The notes beneath the pieces are model-generated. The model was not told where the DNA came from and searched no databases. It saw nothing but the letters and a program-made list of their open reading frames with translations. Made by a program: the position numbers and the translations under genes. Of a DNA stretch of 64,000 bases, positions 38,417 through 47,208 are shown piece after piece (within the stretch, counting starts at the first letter, position 1; each line of letters opens with the position of its first letter). The stretch lies in contig JACREQ010000040.1 of NCBI GenBank assembly GCA_016218155.1, forward strand, positions 1 through 64,000, read 5' to 3'. Source of the stretch: Bacteroidia bacterium. GTDB lineage: Bacteria > Bacteroidota > Bacteroidia > Bacteroidales > GWA2-32-17.

Positions 38417-39949
38417 CTATTTTGTTATTCTTTCCCATTCTGCCATTCTAATCATTATCTTCTCATACTTTTCTTTAATTTCAGCAAGAGAACAGGTAAA
38501 ATTATTTGTAATAATTGCGAAAATTAATGTCTTTCCCTTAATCGTTGTTACATAACCCGCATAACTAGAAACTCTGGACATTGTTCCACTCTTGGCAAAA
38601 ACTCTTCCTTCTGCCAGAGTATTTTTCCCCATACGTCGCATTGTACCTGTTTTACCAGCTTCTGGTAAAGTATTTTTAAACGACTCATAATGCTGACTCT
38701 TATTTTTCATATGTGATAACACAAAAGCAAGTTGTGAAACAGTAATGCCATTATATCTGCTTATCCCGCTACCATCATGTAAAAACAAACCACCTGTATC
38801 CATTTTTTTATTTTTCCAGAATGCAGCTTCATAATTTAATCCTGACTGTCTGCTTCCTTTACCACTTCTCATAAAACCTAAATGCTTTAAAATATGTTCG
38901 GCAAAAAGATTTCTACTAACAAGATTAGTCTCAGAAATAATTGAGTACAAACTATGAGAGAAGGTTGTTATAATTTCCTTACGCTCACCACCAGTATCCA
39001 TTCTATGCAACTTTAATTCACGAATAGTTGTTGCTGTATCACAAACTTTAACACCATTTCTTTTTAACCAGAAATTTAATTGATATGCTGCAGCCAAAGC
39101 AGGATCGGGCATAGTTCCAACCATCATAGAACTTCCCTGACTATTTGGATAATAACCTTGAATATCAAATTCCTTTCCGTATGGCATACCTAAAAAATAA
39201 GTTTCAAGTTCGCCAATTCCTGCTCCCTGAGAAAAATTATTAAATCTAATTCCAGGCACATAAGGTTTCATATTTCCTGAACTGGAATATAATGCTGCTT
39301 TGTTAGTAACATTAAACCTAAGTTCAAAAACATTATCATTAAAAGTTAAACCACTTGCAGGCTGACAGTAATAATTTGCTACCTCACCCCAACTCCATGT
39401 GGGGCAGGCAAGTTCATCTTCATACACCGATGCATCACCAATAACTTTTCCATTTATTGAATCTATTCCTAATTTTTTAATTGCATTTCCCCATTTCGAC
39501 ACAATATTTGACTCATCAACTCTGCCAAGAGTCGGATCACCACCTCCTTTAATAATAATATTACCATTTAATATATGCCCTTCAGAAATATTACCATTAT
39601 ATTGTAAAGTGGTTTTAAATGACATTCCCCCACCAAGGGCTTCCAATGCTGTAGCTGTTGTTAGTAATTTCAATACTGATGCCGGCACTAAACTTATTTG
39701 CGGGTTATATTGATAAATAACATTATCAATCGAATCTTCAGCAATTATAATTCCTACAGAAGCATGACGAATTGTGCTATCTGTAAGAAATTGCTCAATT
39801 TCCCACTTTAATGAATCTATAGGTTTTACTTTTATACTATCATTTTTTGCAACAACATCCTTTTTTACAACATCTTTTTTGGATTTACTATTACAAGAAC
39901 TAAAGTAAATACACAATGAAAAAATTCCTAAAAAAAATAAACTCTTCAT
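38417..39949 (-). CDS. dacB: D-alanyl-D-alanine carboxypeptidase/endopeptidase, S13 family (PBP4, DacB-like)
   Basis: The 510-residue protein has a lipoprotein-type signal ending YFSSCNS (Cys19), so it is likely membrane-anchored in the periplasm. The serine peptidase motifs are SVLK (Ser91, Lys94), DGSGISRYN and KSGT near the C-terminus, with the large family-specific insertion between the first two. It trims or cleaves peptide crosslinks in peptidoglycan. Length and order of motifs match PBP4. The gene stands alone, divergent from the benzoyl-CoA operon with a 350-base spacer. Confidence 0.9.
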   Translation of the reverse strand: MKSLFFLGIFSLCIYFSSCNSKSKKDVVKKDVVAKNDSIKVKPIDSLKWEIEQFLTDSTIRHASVGIIIAEDSIDNVIYQYNPQISLVPASVLKLLTTATALEALGGGMSFKTTLQYNGNISEGHILNGNIIIKGGGDPTLGRVDESNIVSKWGNAIKKLGIDSINGKVIGDASVYEDELACPTWSWGEVANYYCQPASGLTFNDNVFELRFNVTNKAALYSSSGNMKPYVPGIRFNNFSQGAGIGELETYFLGMPYGKEFDIQGYYPNSQGSSMMVGTMPDPALAAAYQLNFWLKRNGVKVCDTATTIRELKLHRMDTGGERKEIITTFSHSLYSIISETNLVSRNLFAEHILKHLGFMRSGKGSRQSGLNYEAAFWKNKKMDTGGLFLHDGSGISRYNGITVSQLAFVLSHMKNKSQHYESFKNTLPEAGKTGTMRRMGKNTLAEGRVFAKSGTMSRVSSYAGYVTTIKGKTLIFAIITNNFTCSLAEIKEKYEKIMIRMAEWERITK

Positions 39950-40182
39950 TAAATTAAAATTTAAAAAACTTGGTAAATGTAAGAAAAATAGGAAATAAGA
40001 TTTTCAGGCAAAAATATAATATCAGAATAAAATAACTAATCTAATTGTAAAAATACTTGTATTAAAATTTGATTAATTTAAATATTAAAAAATTGAATAT
40101 TTATTTAATTTACTATAAACAAGAAAGTAACACGATATTTATATTTTATGCTAAATAACATTTTTATTTTAAATAATATTAT

Positions 40183-40190
40183 TATATTTG
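40183..40190 (+). promoter_or_regulatory. Candidate -7 box (TATATTTG) of the bcr operon
   Basis: TATATTTG fits TAnnTTTG and lies 110 bases before the bcrC start, giving a leader of about 100 bases. The 350-base spacer 39950-40299 is otherwise AT-rich without a clear gene. An AGGAG at 40206-40210 precedes a 35-codon frame without ATG, GTG or TTG start (40218-40325) that runs into bcrC. No -33 TTG at ideal spacing is seen. Confidence 0.4.
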
Positions 40191-40299
40191 GTAGTTGATT
40201 AATTAAGGAGCAATCTTATTATCGCGCTTACAATCTGCCTATTAGGATTTTACTTTTTCTTCAACAAATTAATTACCAATCAATTTAATTTAATTTATT

Positions 40300-41463
40300 T
40301 TGGAAGCATTAAACGATATAATTAAAAAATGTAATGAACTAGCTTTTGACCTGAATTTTACCAGAGCAAAAGAATGGAAGAAACAGGATAATAGCAGAGT
40401 TTTGGTTGGATATATGCCTATTTACTTTCCGCGAGAAATAGTTCATGCAGCTAATGGTTTGGCGGTAGGAATACTTGGCGGTGGAGATAAGAAGCAGATT
40501 ATTAAGGGTGACGCATACTATCAATCATATGTGTGTCATATGCCCCGTGGGATTGTAGAATTAGTACTTGATAATCATCTTGAAGATTTTGACGGATTTA
40601 TATTTCCGTCAATTTGTGATGTAATAAGGAATCTATCCGGAATGTTTCAGCTTTTTGGTAAAGGTAAATTTGTGAAATACATGGACTTTCCTCAAAACTT
40701 CTTACCTGAAGTCGGAGGTGAATTTTATAAATCAGAGCTTCAACATATATTAAATGAGATTAAAAAAATAAATAATATTGAAGTTACACCTGAGCGTCTT
40801 CAAAAATCAATTGATCTATTTAATAAAAACAGAAAACTAACTGAAGAAATATACAATATCAGATCAGAGTTTCCATGGAGAATTACTGCTGCCGACATAT
40901 ATAATATTGTACGTGCCGGTTTTGTAATTCCGGTTGAAGAACATAATGACATTTTAGAAGAAGTTGTAAATCTTTTAAAAGTTGAAAACGGTGAACCTCA
41001 TGATAAAATAAGAGTTCTTGTAATTGGTGCATTCTGCGAACAACCTCCCTTAAGTTTAATAAAAACAATTGAGCTTGCAGGGTGTTATATTATTGAAGAC
41101 GATTTTCTTCTTGGTTCAAGATGGATAAAAGGCGATATAAATACAACAAAATACTCACCTTTAGATTCTATAGTTAGAGCTTACCTCGAACAAAGCACAT
41201 TTTCTTCGTCAGTTTATGATGTAGACAATCCAAAAGAAGGTCGCTTACTAACTCAATTGAAAGAAAGAAACGTAGACGGGATCATTTTTGCAGCTCCAAG
41301 TTTCTGCGACCCAGCTCTACTTGATCATCCTATTTTGCAAAAAGCCTGCGATGATAACAACGTTCGTTACATAAGCTTTTTATACAGCGAAAACACCGGT
41401 CAGTTTAAGGTAATTAAAGAACAGGTCGGAACTTTTTCAGACTCAATTAAACTTTGGGCTTAA
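40300..41463 (+). CDS. bcrC: Benzoyl-CoA reductase (class I), subunit C
   Basis: The 387-residue protein is one of the two iron-sulfur, substrate-binding subunits of ATP-dependent benzoyl-CoA reductase, which reduces benzoyl-CoA to cyclohexa-1,5-diene-1-carbonyl-CoA. It closely follows the Thauera BcrC/Rhodopseudomonas BadD pattern: GYMPIYFPREIVHAANGLAV, GDAYYQSYVCHMPRG, FPSICDVIRNLSGM and AAPSFCDPALLDHPIL. Cys79, Cys106 and Cys336 are the expected cluster ligands. Length equals the family norm (about 385). The start is TTG at 40300, since an in-frame stop lies three codons upstream and no ATG fits the conserved N-terminus. It leads bcrC-B-A-D, the order known from the Thauera type. Confidence 0.93.
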   Translation: MEALNDIIKKCNELAFDLNFTRAKEWKKQDNSRVLVGYMPIYFPREIVHAANGLAVGILGGGDKKQIIKGDAYYQSYVCHMPRGIVELVLDNHLEDFDGFIFPSICDVIRNLSGMFQLFGKGKFVKYMDFPQNFLPEVGGEFYKSELQHILNEIKKINNIEVTPERLQKSIDLFNKNRKLTEEIYNIRSEFPWRITAADIYNIVRAGFVIPVEEHNDILEEVVNLLKVENGEPHDKIRVLVIGAFCEQPPLSLIKTIELAGCYIIEDDFLLGSRWIKGDINTTKYSPLDSIVRAYLEQSTFSSSVYDVDNPKEGRLLTQLKERNVDGIIFAAPSFCDPALLDHPILQKACDDNNVRYISFLYSENTGQFKVIKEQVGTFSDSIKLWA

Positions 41464-41501
41464 TTAAATCACAATTAAAGAAGAAAATATTAATAAATAA
41501 T

Positions 41502-42779
41502 ATGTCAAAATCTGTTAGCAAAGAAAAGAGCATGATCATCCAGAAAGAGATGATTGCAGGATTGTTAAAGGAGTTGGGAAATGCTAAAGAAACCGGAAAG
41601 AAAGTTGTTTATACTTTTGTTCCCGGAAATATTTCAGAGCTTATTCTTGCTTTCGACATGCTTCCTGTTTATCCTGAAATTAATGCACTTCAATCCGGTA
41701 TGCGAAAGAAATCTGAAGGCTTCATACTTGATGCAGAAAAATTGGGACATTCAGAAGATGTTTGTACTTACGTTAAATGTGATGTTGGTATGATGATTAA
41801 TGGTAACATTGGACCATCAGGTGAAAAGATTCCGGCACCTGATCTTTTGTTATTAAGCTATACCGGCTGTTTCACATTTATGAAATGGTTCGAGACATTA
41901 AAACGACTTTACCCAAATGTACCAGTTGCTTTACTTCACACTCCATATCAGGAAGGTCATAAAATTACTCCAGAAATGACGCAATATATGGTAAAACAAC
42001 TCAAAGAAGAAGTTATACCAAAAATGGAAAAAGTTTCAGGTAACAAATATGACGAAGAAAAATTAAAGAAAATACTTGCAAATTCCTCAAAAGTTGAAGA
42101 AACAATAATCAAAATATTTGATACAACTAAAAACCGTCCCTCACCTATTGATGCTTATTTTGCAGGAGTATATTATATCGGACCTATAAATAATGGTTTC
42201 AGAGGAACTCCTGAAGCTATAGATTATTATAATGAGCTATACAAAGAAATTATGGACAGAGTTCATAATGGATTAGGACCTATAACACCTGAAGGTGAAA
42301 TGGAGAAAGAACGTTTCCGTTTAGTGGTTGAAGGTCCACCCAACTGGACACACTTTCGCGAATTCTGGAAATTATTTTATGATATGGGTGCCGTTATTGT
42401 AGCTTCTTCATATACAAAAGTTGGTGGAGTTTACGATATGGGATTCCGTGTAAATCCGGATAAACCATTGGAAAGTCTTGCCGATTACTGTATGAATTGT
42501 TATACAAATCTAAACCTTGAACAACGTGTAGAACTTTTAAGTAAATGTATTACTGATTATCATGCAGATGGATTTCTCGTTAATTCAATTAAAAGCTGTA
42601 ATTCATTCTCGGCAGGTCAGTTAATGATTATGCAACAACTGGAACGTCGTCTGGAAATACCAGTTGGTTTTATTGAATCTGATTTGGTTGATCCTAGATA
42701 CTTTTCATATGCAAATATTAAAAATCGTCTCGAATCATTCTTCCAAATGTTAGAACAACGTAAATTAATTTTAGAATAA
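41502..42779 (+). CDS. bcrB: Benzoyl-CoA reductase (class I), subunit B
   Basis: The 425-residue protein (ATG at 41502, MSKSVSKEKS; a longer in-frame start at 41454 would overlap bcrC) is the partner iron-sulfur subunit of BcrC. The BcrB/BadE signatures are VPGNISELILAFDMLPVYPE, CTYVKCDVGMM, LSYTGCFTFMKWFE, CYTNLNLEQRV, NSIKSCNSFSAGQL and FIESDLVDPRYFS. Ligand candidates are Cys88 or Cys93, Cys123 and Cys366. BcrB and BcrC together bind benzoyl-CoA and hold the catalytic clusters. It is 38 bases from bcrC and 36 bases before bcrA. Confidence 0.93.
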   Translation: MSKSVSKEKSMIIQKEMIAGLLKELGNAKETGKKVVYTFVPGNISELILAFDMLPVYPEINALQSGMRKKSEGFILDAEKLGHSEDVCTYVKCDVGMMINGNIGPSGEKIPAPDLLLLSYTGCFTFMKWFETLKRLYPNVPVALLHTPYQEGHKITPEMTQYMVKQLKEEVIPKMEKVSGNKYDEEKLKKILANSSKVEETIIKIFDTTKNRPSPIDAYFAGVYYIGPINNGFRGTPEAIDYYNELYKEIMDRVHNGLGPITPEGEMEKERFRLVVEGPPNWTHFREFWKLFYDMGAVIVASSYTKVGGVYDMGFRVNPDKPLESLADYCMNCYTNLNLEQRVELLSKCITDYHADGFLVNSIKSCNSFSAGQLMIMQQLERRLEIPVGFIESDLVDPRYFSYANIKNRLESFFQMLEQRKLILE

Positions 42780-42815
42780 TCATAACAATCTTTTAATTAA
42801 GAAAAATAATTATTA

Positions 42816-44198
42816 ATGAAAAAATATTTTTTAGGTATCGACCTTGGTTCAACTACTTCAAAGGCTGTTATTATTAACGAGCAGGATGAAATCATTGGAA
42901 GAGGAATAACAAATACTAGGGCAAATTACATGGTAGCAACAGAAATTGCAAGATTGGAAGCAATTTACAATGCCCGTTTTTCAATTCTTAAAATGAAATT
43001 AGATGATGAAATAAAAAGTAAACCTGAATATAAAAAATATATTGAGGATATTGAATCTGTATTTCAATATTTACAGTTTAAACGTAGATTAGATAAGCTA
43101 ATTGTTCAGTTTGACGAATCAATAAATTCTACTTTTGAAGGTGAGAAAAAAACTACTATTGTTAATTTTGTTAAAACAATATTCAATATTATTGCTCCTG
43201 AAATAAGACATGAATTTATTTTCGCAAATCTTGGAAATAAAAATCAGTTTTTCCGTGATATAGTAAGTGAACGCTACAATAAAGAAATTGCAAAACTTGG
43301 CAAAGAATATTTTGAGCCAATGATGCTGATTTACGATAAAAGTATTACTCCTGTGGAAAATGAATTAACTGAGTTTGATTTTAAAGAACTGATATTTGAA
43401 GCACTTGAAGTTCTTAATGAAAAATATTCTTATTTAGAAAACACAAATCCAGAGGTTTCAGATATCCAGTTCGACATTGAAATGAATATCCTGAAAGGAA
43501 ATCATAAACAAGTTCACGAGTCAATAAAAGAACACATAACTTTTATTGCAAACATGGATATACATATAGCAAACATGGTTGGTACCGGCTATGGTCGTGC
43601 GCTTTTACCATTTCCGGAGAAATCTATAAAATCGGAAATTCTTTGCCATGCTTTTGGTGCCCATGCAGTATTTCCAAATACTAAAACCGTTCTGGATATT
43701 GGTGGTCAGGACACAAAAGCAATTCAGGTTGACAGCCATGGTTTAGTTACAAGTTTTCACATGAATGACAGATGTGCTGCAGGTTGTGGAAGATATTTAG
43801 GCTATATTGCAGATGAATTTAACATTTCACTTAATGAATTAGGTCCCCTTGCATCAGACGCAAAGAAAGAAGTAACAATTTGCTCAACATGTACTGTTTT
43901 TGCAGCCGCAGAAATAAGAGAATTATTAAATGTTGGCGAAGAACGTGCAGACATTCTTGCAGGCTTACATAAATCAATTGTTATGAGGGCGATGTCTTTA
44001 CTTGCGCGTTCAGGTGGTGTTAGAAATGAATTCACATTTACAGGAGGCGTAGCAAGAAACCAAGCTGTATTAAAATATGTTACAGAACTTGTAAGAAAAA
44101 ATTACGGTGACGATCTTAAAATAAATATTCACACCGACTCAATTTTTATGGGAGCTTTGGGCGGTGCAATGTTTGCACGCAGAAGTTATAAAGATTAA
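42816..44198 (+). CDS. bcrA: Benzoyl-CoA reductase (class I), ATPase subunit A
   Basis: The 460-residue protein is the larger ASKHA-fold ATPase of the reductase. ATP-site motifs are FLGIDLGSTTSKAVI, VLDIGGQDTKAI and FTGGVARNQ. The subunit-bridging [4Fe-4S] cluster ligands are expected among Cys320 and Cys324 (DRCAAGCGRYLG) and Cys356 and Cys359 (CSTCTVF). A helical insertion of about 200 residues (about 45-240) sits inside the first ATPase lobe. Such an insertion makes BcrA/BadF longer than BcrD and separates the Thauera type from the Azoarcus Bzd type, whose ATPases are both short. ATP hydrolysis drives electrons from a reduced ferredoxin to the BcrBC clusters. It is 15 bases before bcrD. 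Confidence 0.93.
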   Translation: MKKYFLGIDLGSTTSKAVIINEQDEIIGRGITNTRANYMVATEIARLEAIYNARFSILKMKLDDEIKSKPEYKKYIEDIESVFQYLQFKRRLDKLIVQFDESINSTFEGEKKTTIVNFVKTIFNIIAPEIRHEFIFANLGNKNQFFRDIVSERYNKEIAKLGKEYFEPMMLIYDKSITPVENELTEFDFKELIFEALEVLNEKYSYLENTNPEVSDIQFDIEMNILKGNHKQVHESIKEHITFIANMDIHIANMVGTGYGRALLPFPEKSIKSEILCHAFGAHAVFPNTKTVLDIGGQDTKAIQVDSHGLVTSFHMNDRCAAGCGRYLGYIADEFNISLNELGPLASDAKKEVTICSTCTVFAAAEIRELLNVGEERADILAGLHKSIVMRAMSLLARSGGVRNEFTFTGGVARNQAVLKYVTELVRKNYGDDLKINIHTDSIFMGALGGAMFARRSYKD

Positions 44199-44213
44199 AA
44201 TTAATTTTAAAAA

Positions 44214-45038
44214 ATGGATAACAAATTATACACAATAGGAGTTGATGTTGGAAGTAGTAACATTAAAATGGTTCTTCTGAACTATTCAGAAAATCCTGTT
44301 ATTATTGATAAAGATTCCGAGAAAATTAGAAAACGTAATCCCGAAATGGTTGCAAATTTACTTATCGACCATCTTCTGGAAAAAAACAACCTTAATATAA
44401 AGGACATTGCATACATTGCATCAACTGGAGAAGGTGAAATGCTTACAAGAAAACGAGGTCATTTTTACAGTATGACAACCCATGCCCGTGGAGGAATTTA
44501 TTTTTCGCCCGGCGCAAAAACAGTTGTTGACCTAGGTGCACTGTATGTTAGAGCAATTAAAGTTGACGATTTTGGTAAAGTAATTGACTATAAAATGACC
44601 GGACAATGCGCATCAGGATCAGGGCAATTTATCGAGAATATTTCAAGATATTTAGGTTTAGCTATTGAAGAAGTTGGAGAAACATCTCTAAAATCTACCA
44701 AACCCGAATTACCATCAGGAATATGTGCAGTATTAGCTGAAACAGATGTTATTAATATGGTTTCAAGAGGAATTTCAACACCAGATATAATAAAAGGAAT
44801 TCATCTTTCAATAGCAAATAAAGTTGTTAAACTATTAACATCGGTAAGAGCAGAATCACCTGTTACTCTAACGGGTGGAATGGCAATGAATATCGGAATG
44901 GTTCAGGCTATTAATGAACTTGCTGAGCTTGGTAAGCTAAACTTAACTATTACTTCAAATCCGGATGCAGTATATGCAGGCGCACTCGGTGCAGCTATAT
45001 GGGGTGGTTTCAGGCATCTAAAATTATCTTCAAAATAA
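44214..45038 (+). CDS. bcrD: Benzoyl-CoA reductase (class I), ATPase subunit D
   Basis: The 274-residue protein is the smaller ASKHA ATPase and matches BcrD/BadG: TIGVDVGSSNIKMVLL, VVDLGALYVRAIKVD, GQCASGSGQFIENISRYLG and CAVLAETDVINMVSRGI. Cys132 and Cys171 are the candidate bridging-cluster ligands, and the family length of about 275 is kept. With BcrA it forms the ATP-hydrolysing electron activator of the reductase. The gene closes the four-subunit set and is followed 53 bases later by the ADP-forming synthetase gene on the same strand. Confidence 0.93.
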   Translation: MDNKLYTIGVDVGSSNIKMVLLNYSENPVIIDKDSEKIRKRNPEMVANLLIDHLLEKNNLNIKDIAYIASTGEGEMLTRKRGHFYSMTTHARGGIYFSPGAKTVVDLGALYVRAIKVDDFGKVIDYKMTGQCASGSGQFIENISRYLGLAIEEVGETSLKSTKPELPSGICAVLAETDVINMVSRGISTPDIIKGIHLSIANKVVKLLTSVRAESPVTLTGGMAMNIGMVQAINELAELGKLNLTITSNPDAVYAGALGAAIWGGFRHLKLSSK

Positions 45039-45091
45039 ACGTGATATATGTAATAATTTTTTAAAATTAGTATTTTTAATTTTGAAAGTTT

Positions 45092-47173
45092 ATGAATGAC
45101 TTAAAGGCTTTTTTCGAACCAAAATCAATTGCTTTAATCGGTGCTTCAGTAAAGGAACTTTCGATTGGGAATGTAATAATCAAGAATTTATTACATTATG
45201 GATTCACTGGACCTATATATCCCATAAATCCTAAAGTAGATGAAATTAGAGGATTAAAGGCTTATCAATCTATTATCGATGTTCCGGGTGAAATTGACTT
45301 AGCTCATATTGTAATACCACCAACATTTGTTCCGGAAGAAGTTGAAAATTGCGGAAAAAAAGGAGTTAAAGCTATTATAATAAATACAGCTGGTTTTAAA
45401 GAAATGGGCGCAGAAGGTCAGGCTCTTGAAAATGACTTTCTTGCAATTGCAAAAAAATATGGAATAAGAATAATAGGTCCAAATTGTCAGGGTACAATAA
45501 ATTCCGATCCAAAATATAAAGCATATTGTAATTTCACTTTCACATTTCCAGAAGAAGGATATATTTCTGTTGTTGCACAAAGTGGTGGTGTTGGTGCAGT
45601 TATAATGCAAGCTTTTTATGATTGGGGAATTGGAATGAGAATGTACACATCAAACGGTAATGCATCTGACGTATCAATTCCAGAGGTTATTCGTCACTAC
45701 GGGAATGATGAAAACACACGCGCTATTGTGCTTTATGTTGAAAGTTTGACTGACCCGAAAGAATTCATGGATATTGCACTTGAAGTTACTGCTAAAAAAC
45801 CTATTTTGGCAATGACTGCCGGCAGAACAGATAAAGGTGCAGAAGCATCACGTTCGCATATCGGTGGTTTAGCCGGTAGTATTTCAATGGAAGTTGTTTT
45901 CAAAAAAGTTGGAATTCTTTCATTTACAAATCTTGAAGATTTATGTAATGCTGCAGTTGCATTTGCATACCAACCCATTCCACATGGAAAAAGAGTTGGA
46001 ATTATTACAAATACCGGTGGTCCTTCAGTAATAGCAATAGACGAGCTAGTAAGTAATGGCTTAGAAATTCCGCCACTCTCAGAAAAAGCAAAAGCCATTT
46101 TAAAAACCACAATGCTCGAATCTGCTTCAATTAATAATCCGTTGGACGTTGTTGCAACAGCTAACGCACAGCATTTTAAATCGGCATTTGAAGTTATGAT
46201 GAATGAAGAAAATGTTGACAATATATATGTGAACTTTGTTACCCCTCCATTTGTAGATTGCGAAAGCGTTGCAAGAGAATTTGCAGAAGCTGCAAAAAAC
46301 AGCACAAAACCAATTGTCTGCAATTACATGACTGACAAGCAAAAATGGCAGGAAACTTCAAAAATATTAAAAGATGGTTCAATTCCATGTTTTGATTTTG
46401 CCGAAACTGCAGCAAAAGCATTGGCAGCAATGGTAAGATATAATGATATTTTATCAAGAAAAAAAGGTGAAATAAAACAGTTTATTGACTCTGATAAAAA
46501 CATTTCTAAAATAATAATAGAAAAGGCAAAAGCTGCAAATCGTGAGGTTTTAACTGCAAATGAAGTATATTCAATTCTAGGTGCCTACTCTATTCCTGTT
46601 TCAGAATGGAGAAATGCAAGTAAAGCAGAAGAAGCGGTTGAAGCAGCAATTAAAATTGGTTTTCCAGTTGTTATAAAGGCTGATTCAGAAAAAGTAATCC
46701 ATAAAAGCGATGTTGGTGGTGTTGCTTTAAACATTGAAAATGAAGATCAGGTAATAAAAACTGTAAAAGAAATGCAGGAAAAATTTATAATTAATGATCT
46801 TAAATTTTTTATTCAGAAACAACAACCAAAAGGATTAGAGTTAATTATCGGTGCAAAAAAAGAAGAAGGATTGGGTCATTTGATTATGTTTGGAATGGGT
46901 GGTATTTTTGTTGAAATATTTAAAGATGTAAAATTTAATATTGCACCAATATCAGATATTGAAGCACAGGAAATGGTTGAAACAATTAAAGCAGCAAAAT
47001 TAATTTCAGGATATCGTGGTAACAAAGGGGTTAATAAGAAATTATTAATTGAATTAATACAAAGAGTTTCAAAACTTGTTTCAGATAATCCCGAAATAAA
47101 AGAACTTGATATAAACCCTGTATTTGCTTTCGAAGACAGAGTTTGTGCTGTTGATGCAAGAATAATACTTTAA
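45092..47173 (+). CDS. ADP-forming acyl-CoA synthetase (fused alpha-beta)
   Basis: The 693-residue protein joins a CoA-binding/succinyl-CoA-synthetase-like alpha part (about 1-450: FFEPKSIALIGASVKELSIG, IIGPNCQGTIN, and the phospho-His256 in SRSHIGG) to a C-terminal ATP-grasp beta part (about 475-693: VIKADSEKVIHKSDVGGVAL, ELIIGAKKEEGLGHLIMFG, and DINPVF). Such enzymes interconvert acyl-CoA plus ADP plus phosphate with acid plus ATP plus CoA. The position between bcrD and had suggests either activation of benzoate or 4-hydroxybenzoate at a cost of one ATP, or ATP recovery from an end-product CoA ester. No AMP-forming ligase is in the window. Acyl specificity is not readable. Confidence 0.88.
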   Translation: MNDLKAFFEPKSIALIGASVKELSIGNVIIKNLLHYGFTGPIYPINPKVDEIRGLKAYQSIIDVPGEIDLAHIVIPPTFVPEEVENCGKKGVKAIIINTAGFKEMGAEGQALENDFLAIAKKYGIRIIGPNCQGTINSDPKYKAYCNFTFTFPEEGYISVVAQSGGVGAVIMQAFYDWGIGMRMYTSNGNASDVSIPEVIRHYGNDENTRAIVLYVESLTDPKEFMDIALEVTAKKPILAMTAGRTDKGAEASRSHIGGLAGSISMEVVFKKVGILSFTNLEDLCNAAVAFAYQPIPHGKRVGIITNTGGPSVIAIDELVSNGLEIPPLSEKAKAILKTTMLESASINNPLDVVATANAQHFKSAFEVMMNEENVDNIYVNFVTPPFVDCESVAREFAEAAKNSTKPIVCNYMTDKQKWQETSKILKDGSIPCFDFAETAAKALAAMVRYNDILSRKKGEIKQFIDSDKNISKIIIEKAKAANREVLTANEVYSILGAYSIPVSEWRNASKAEEAVEAAIKIGFPVVIKADSEKVIHKSDVGGVALNIENEDQVIKTVKEMQEKFIINDLKFFIQKQQPKGLELIIGAKKEEGLGHLIMFGMGGIFVEIFKDVKFNIAPISDIEAQEMVETIKAAKLISGYRGNKGVNKKLLIELIQRVSKLVSDNPEIKELDINPVFAFEDRVCAVDARIIL

Positions 47174-47208
47174 AAAATTAATATATTTAGAGCTTAAATA
47201 ATAAAAAT

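Noticed and set aside
40300-45038. Reading bcrC-B-A-D as a 2-hydroxyglutaryl-CoA dehydratase with activators
   Set aside because: There are two different ATPases, one with the large BcrA-type insertion, both large subunits have Bcr-specific motifs, and had, oah and dch follow.
40300-45038. Azoarcus Bzd-type reductase
   Set aside because: Subunit sizes (387, 425, 460, 274) and the long first ATPase fit the Thauera/Rhodopseudomonas type; Bzd ATPases are both short.
45733-46323. 196-residue antisense frame in the ADP-forming synthetase gene
   Set aside because: The plus-strand frame has clear domain motifs throughout; the antisense product has none.
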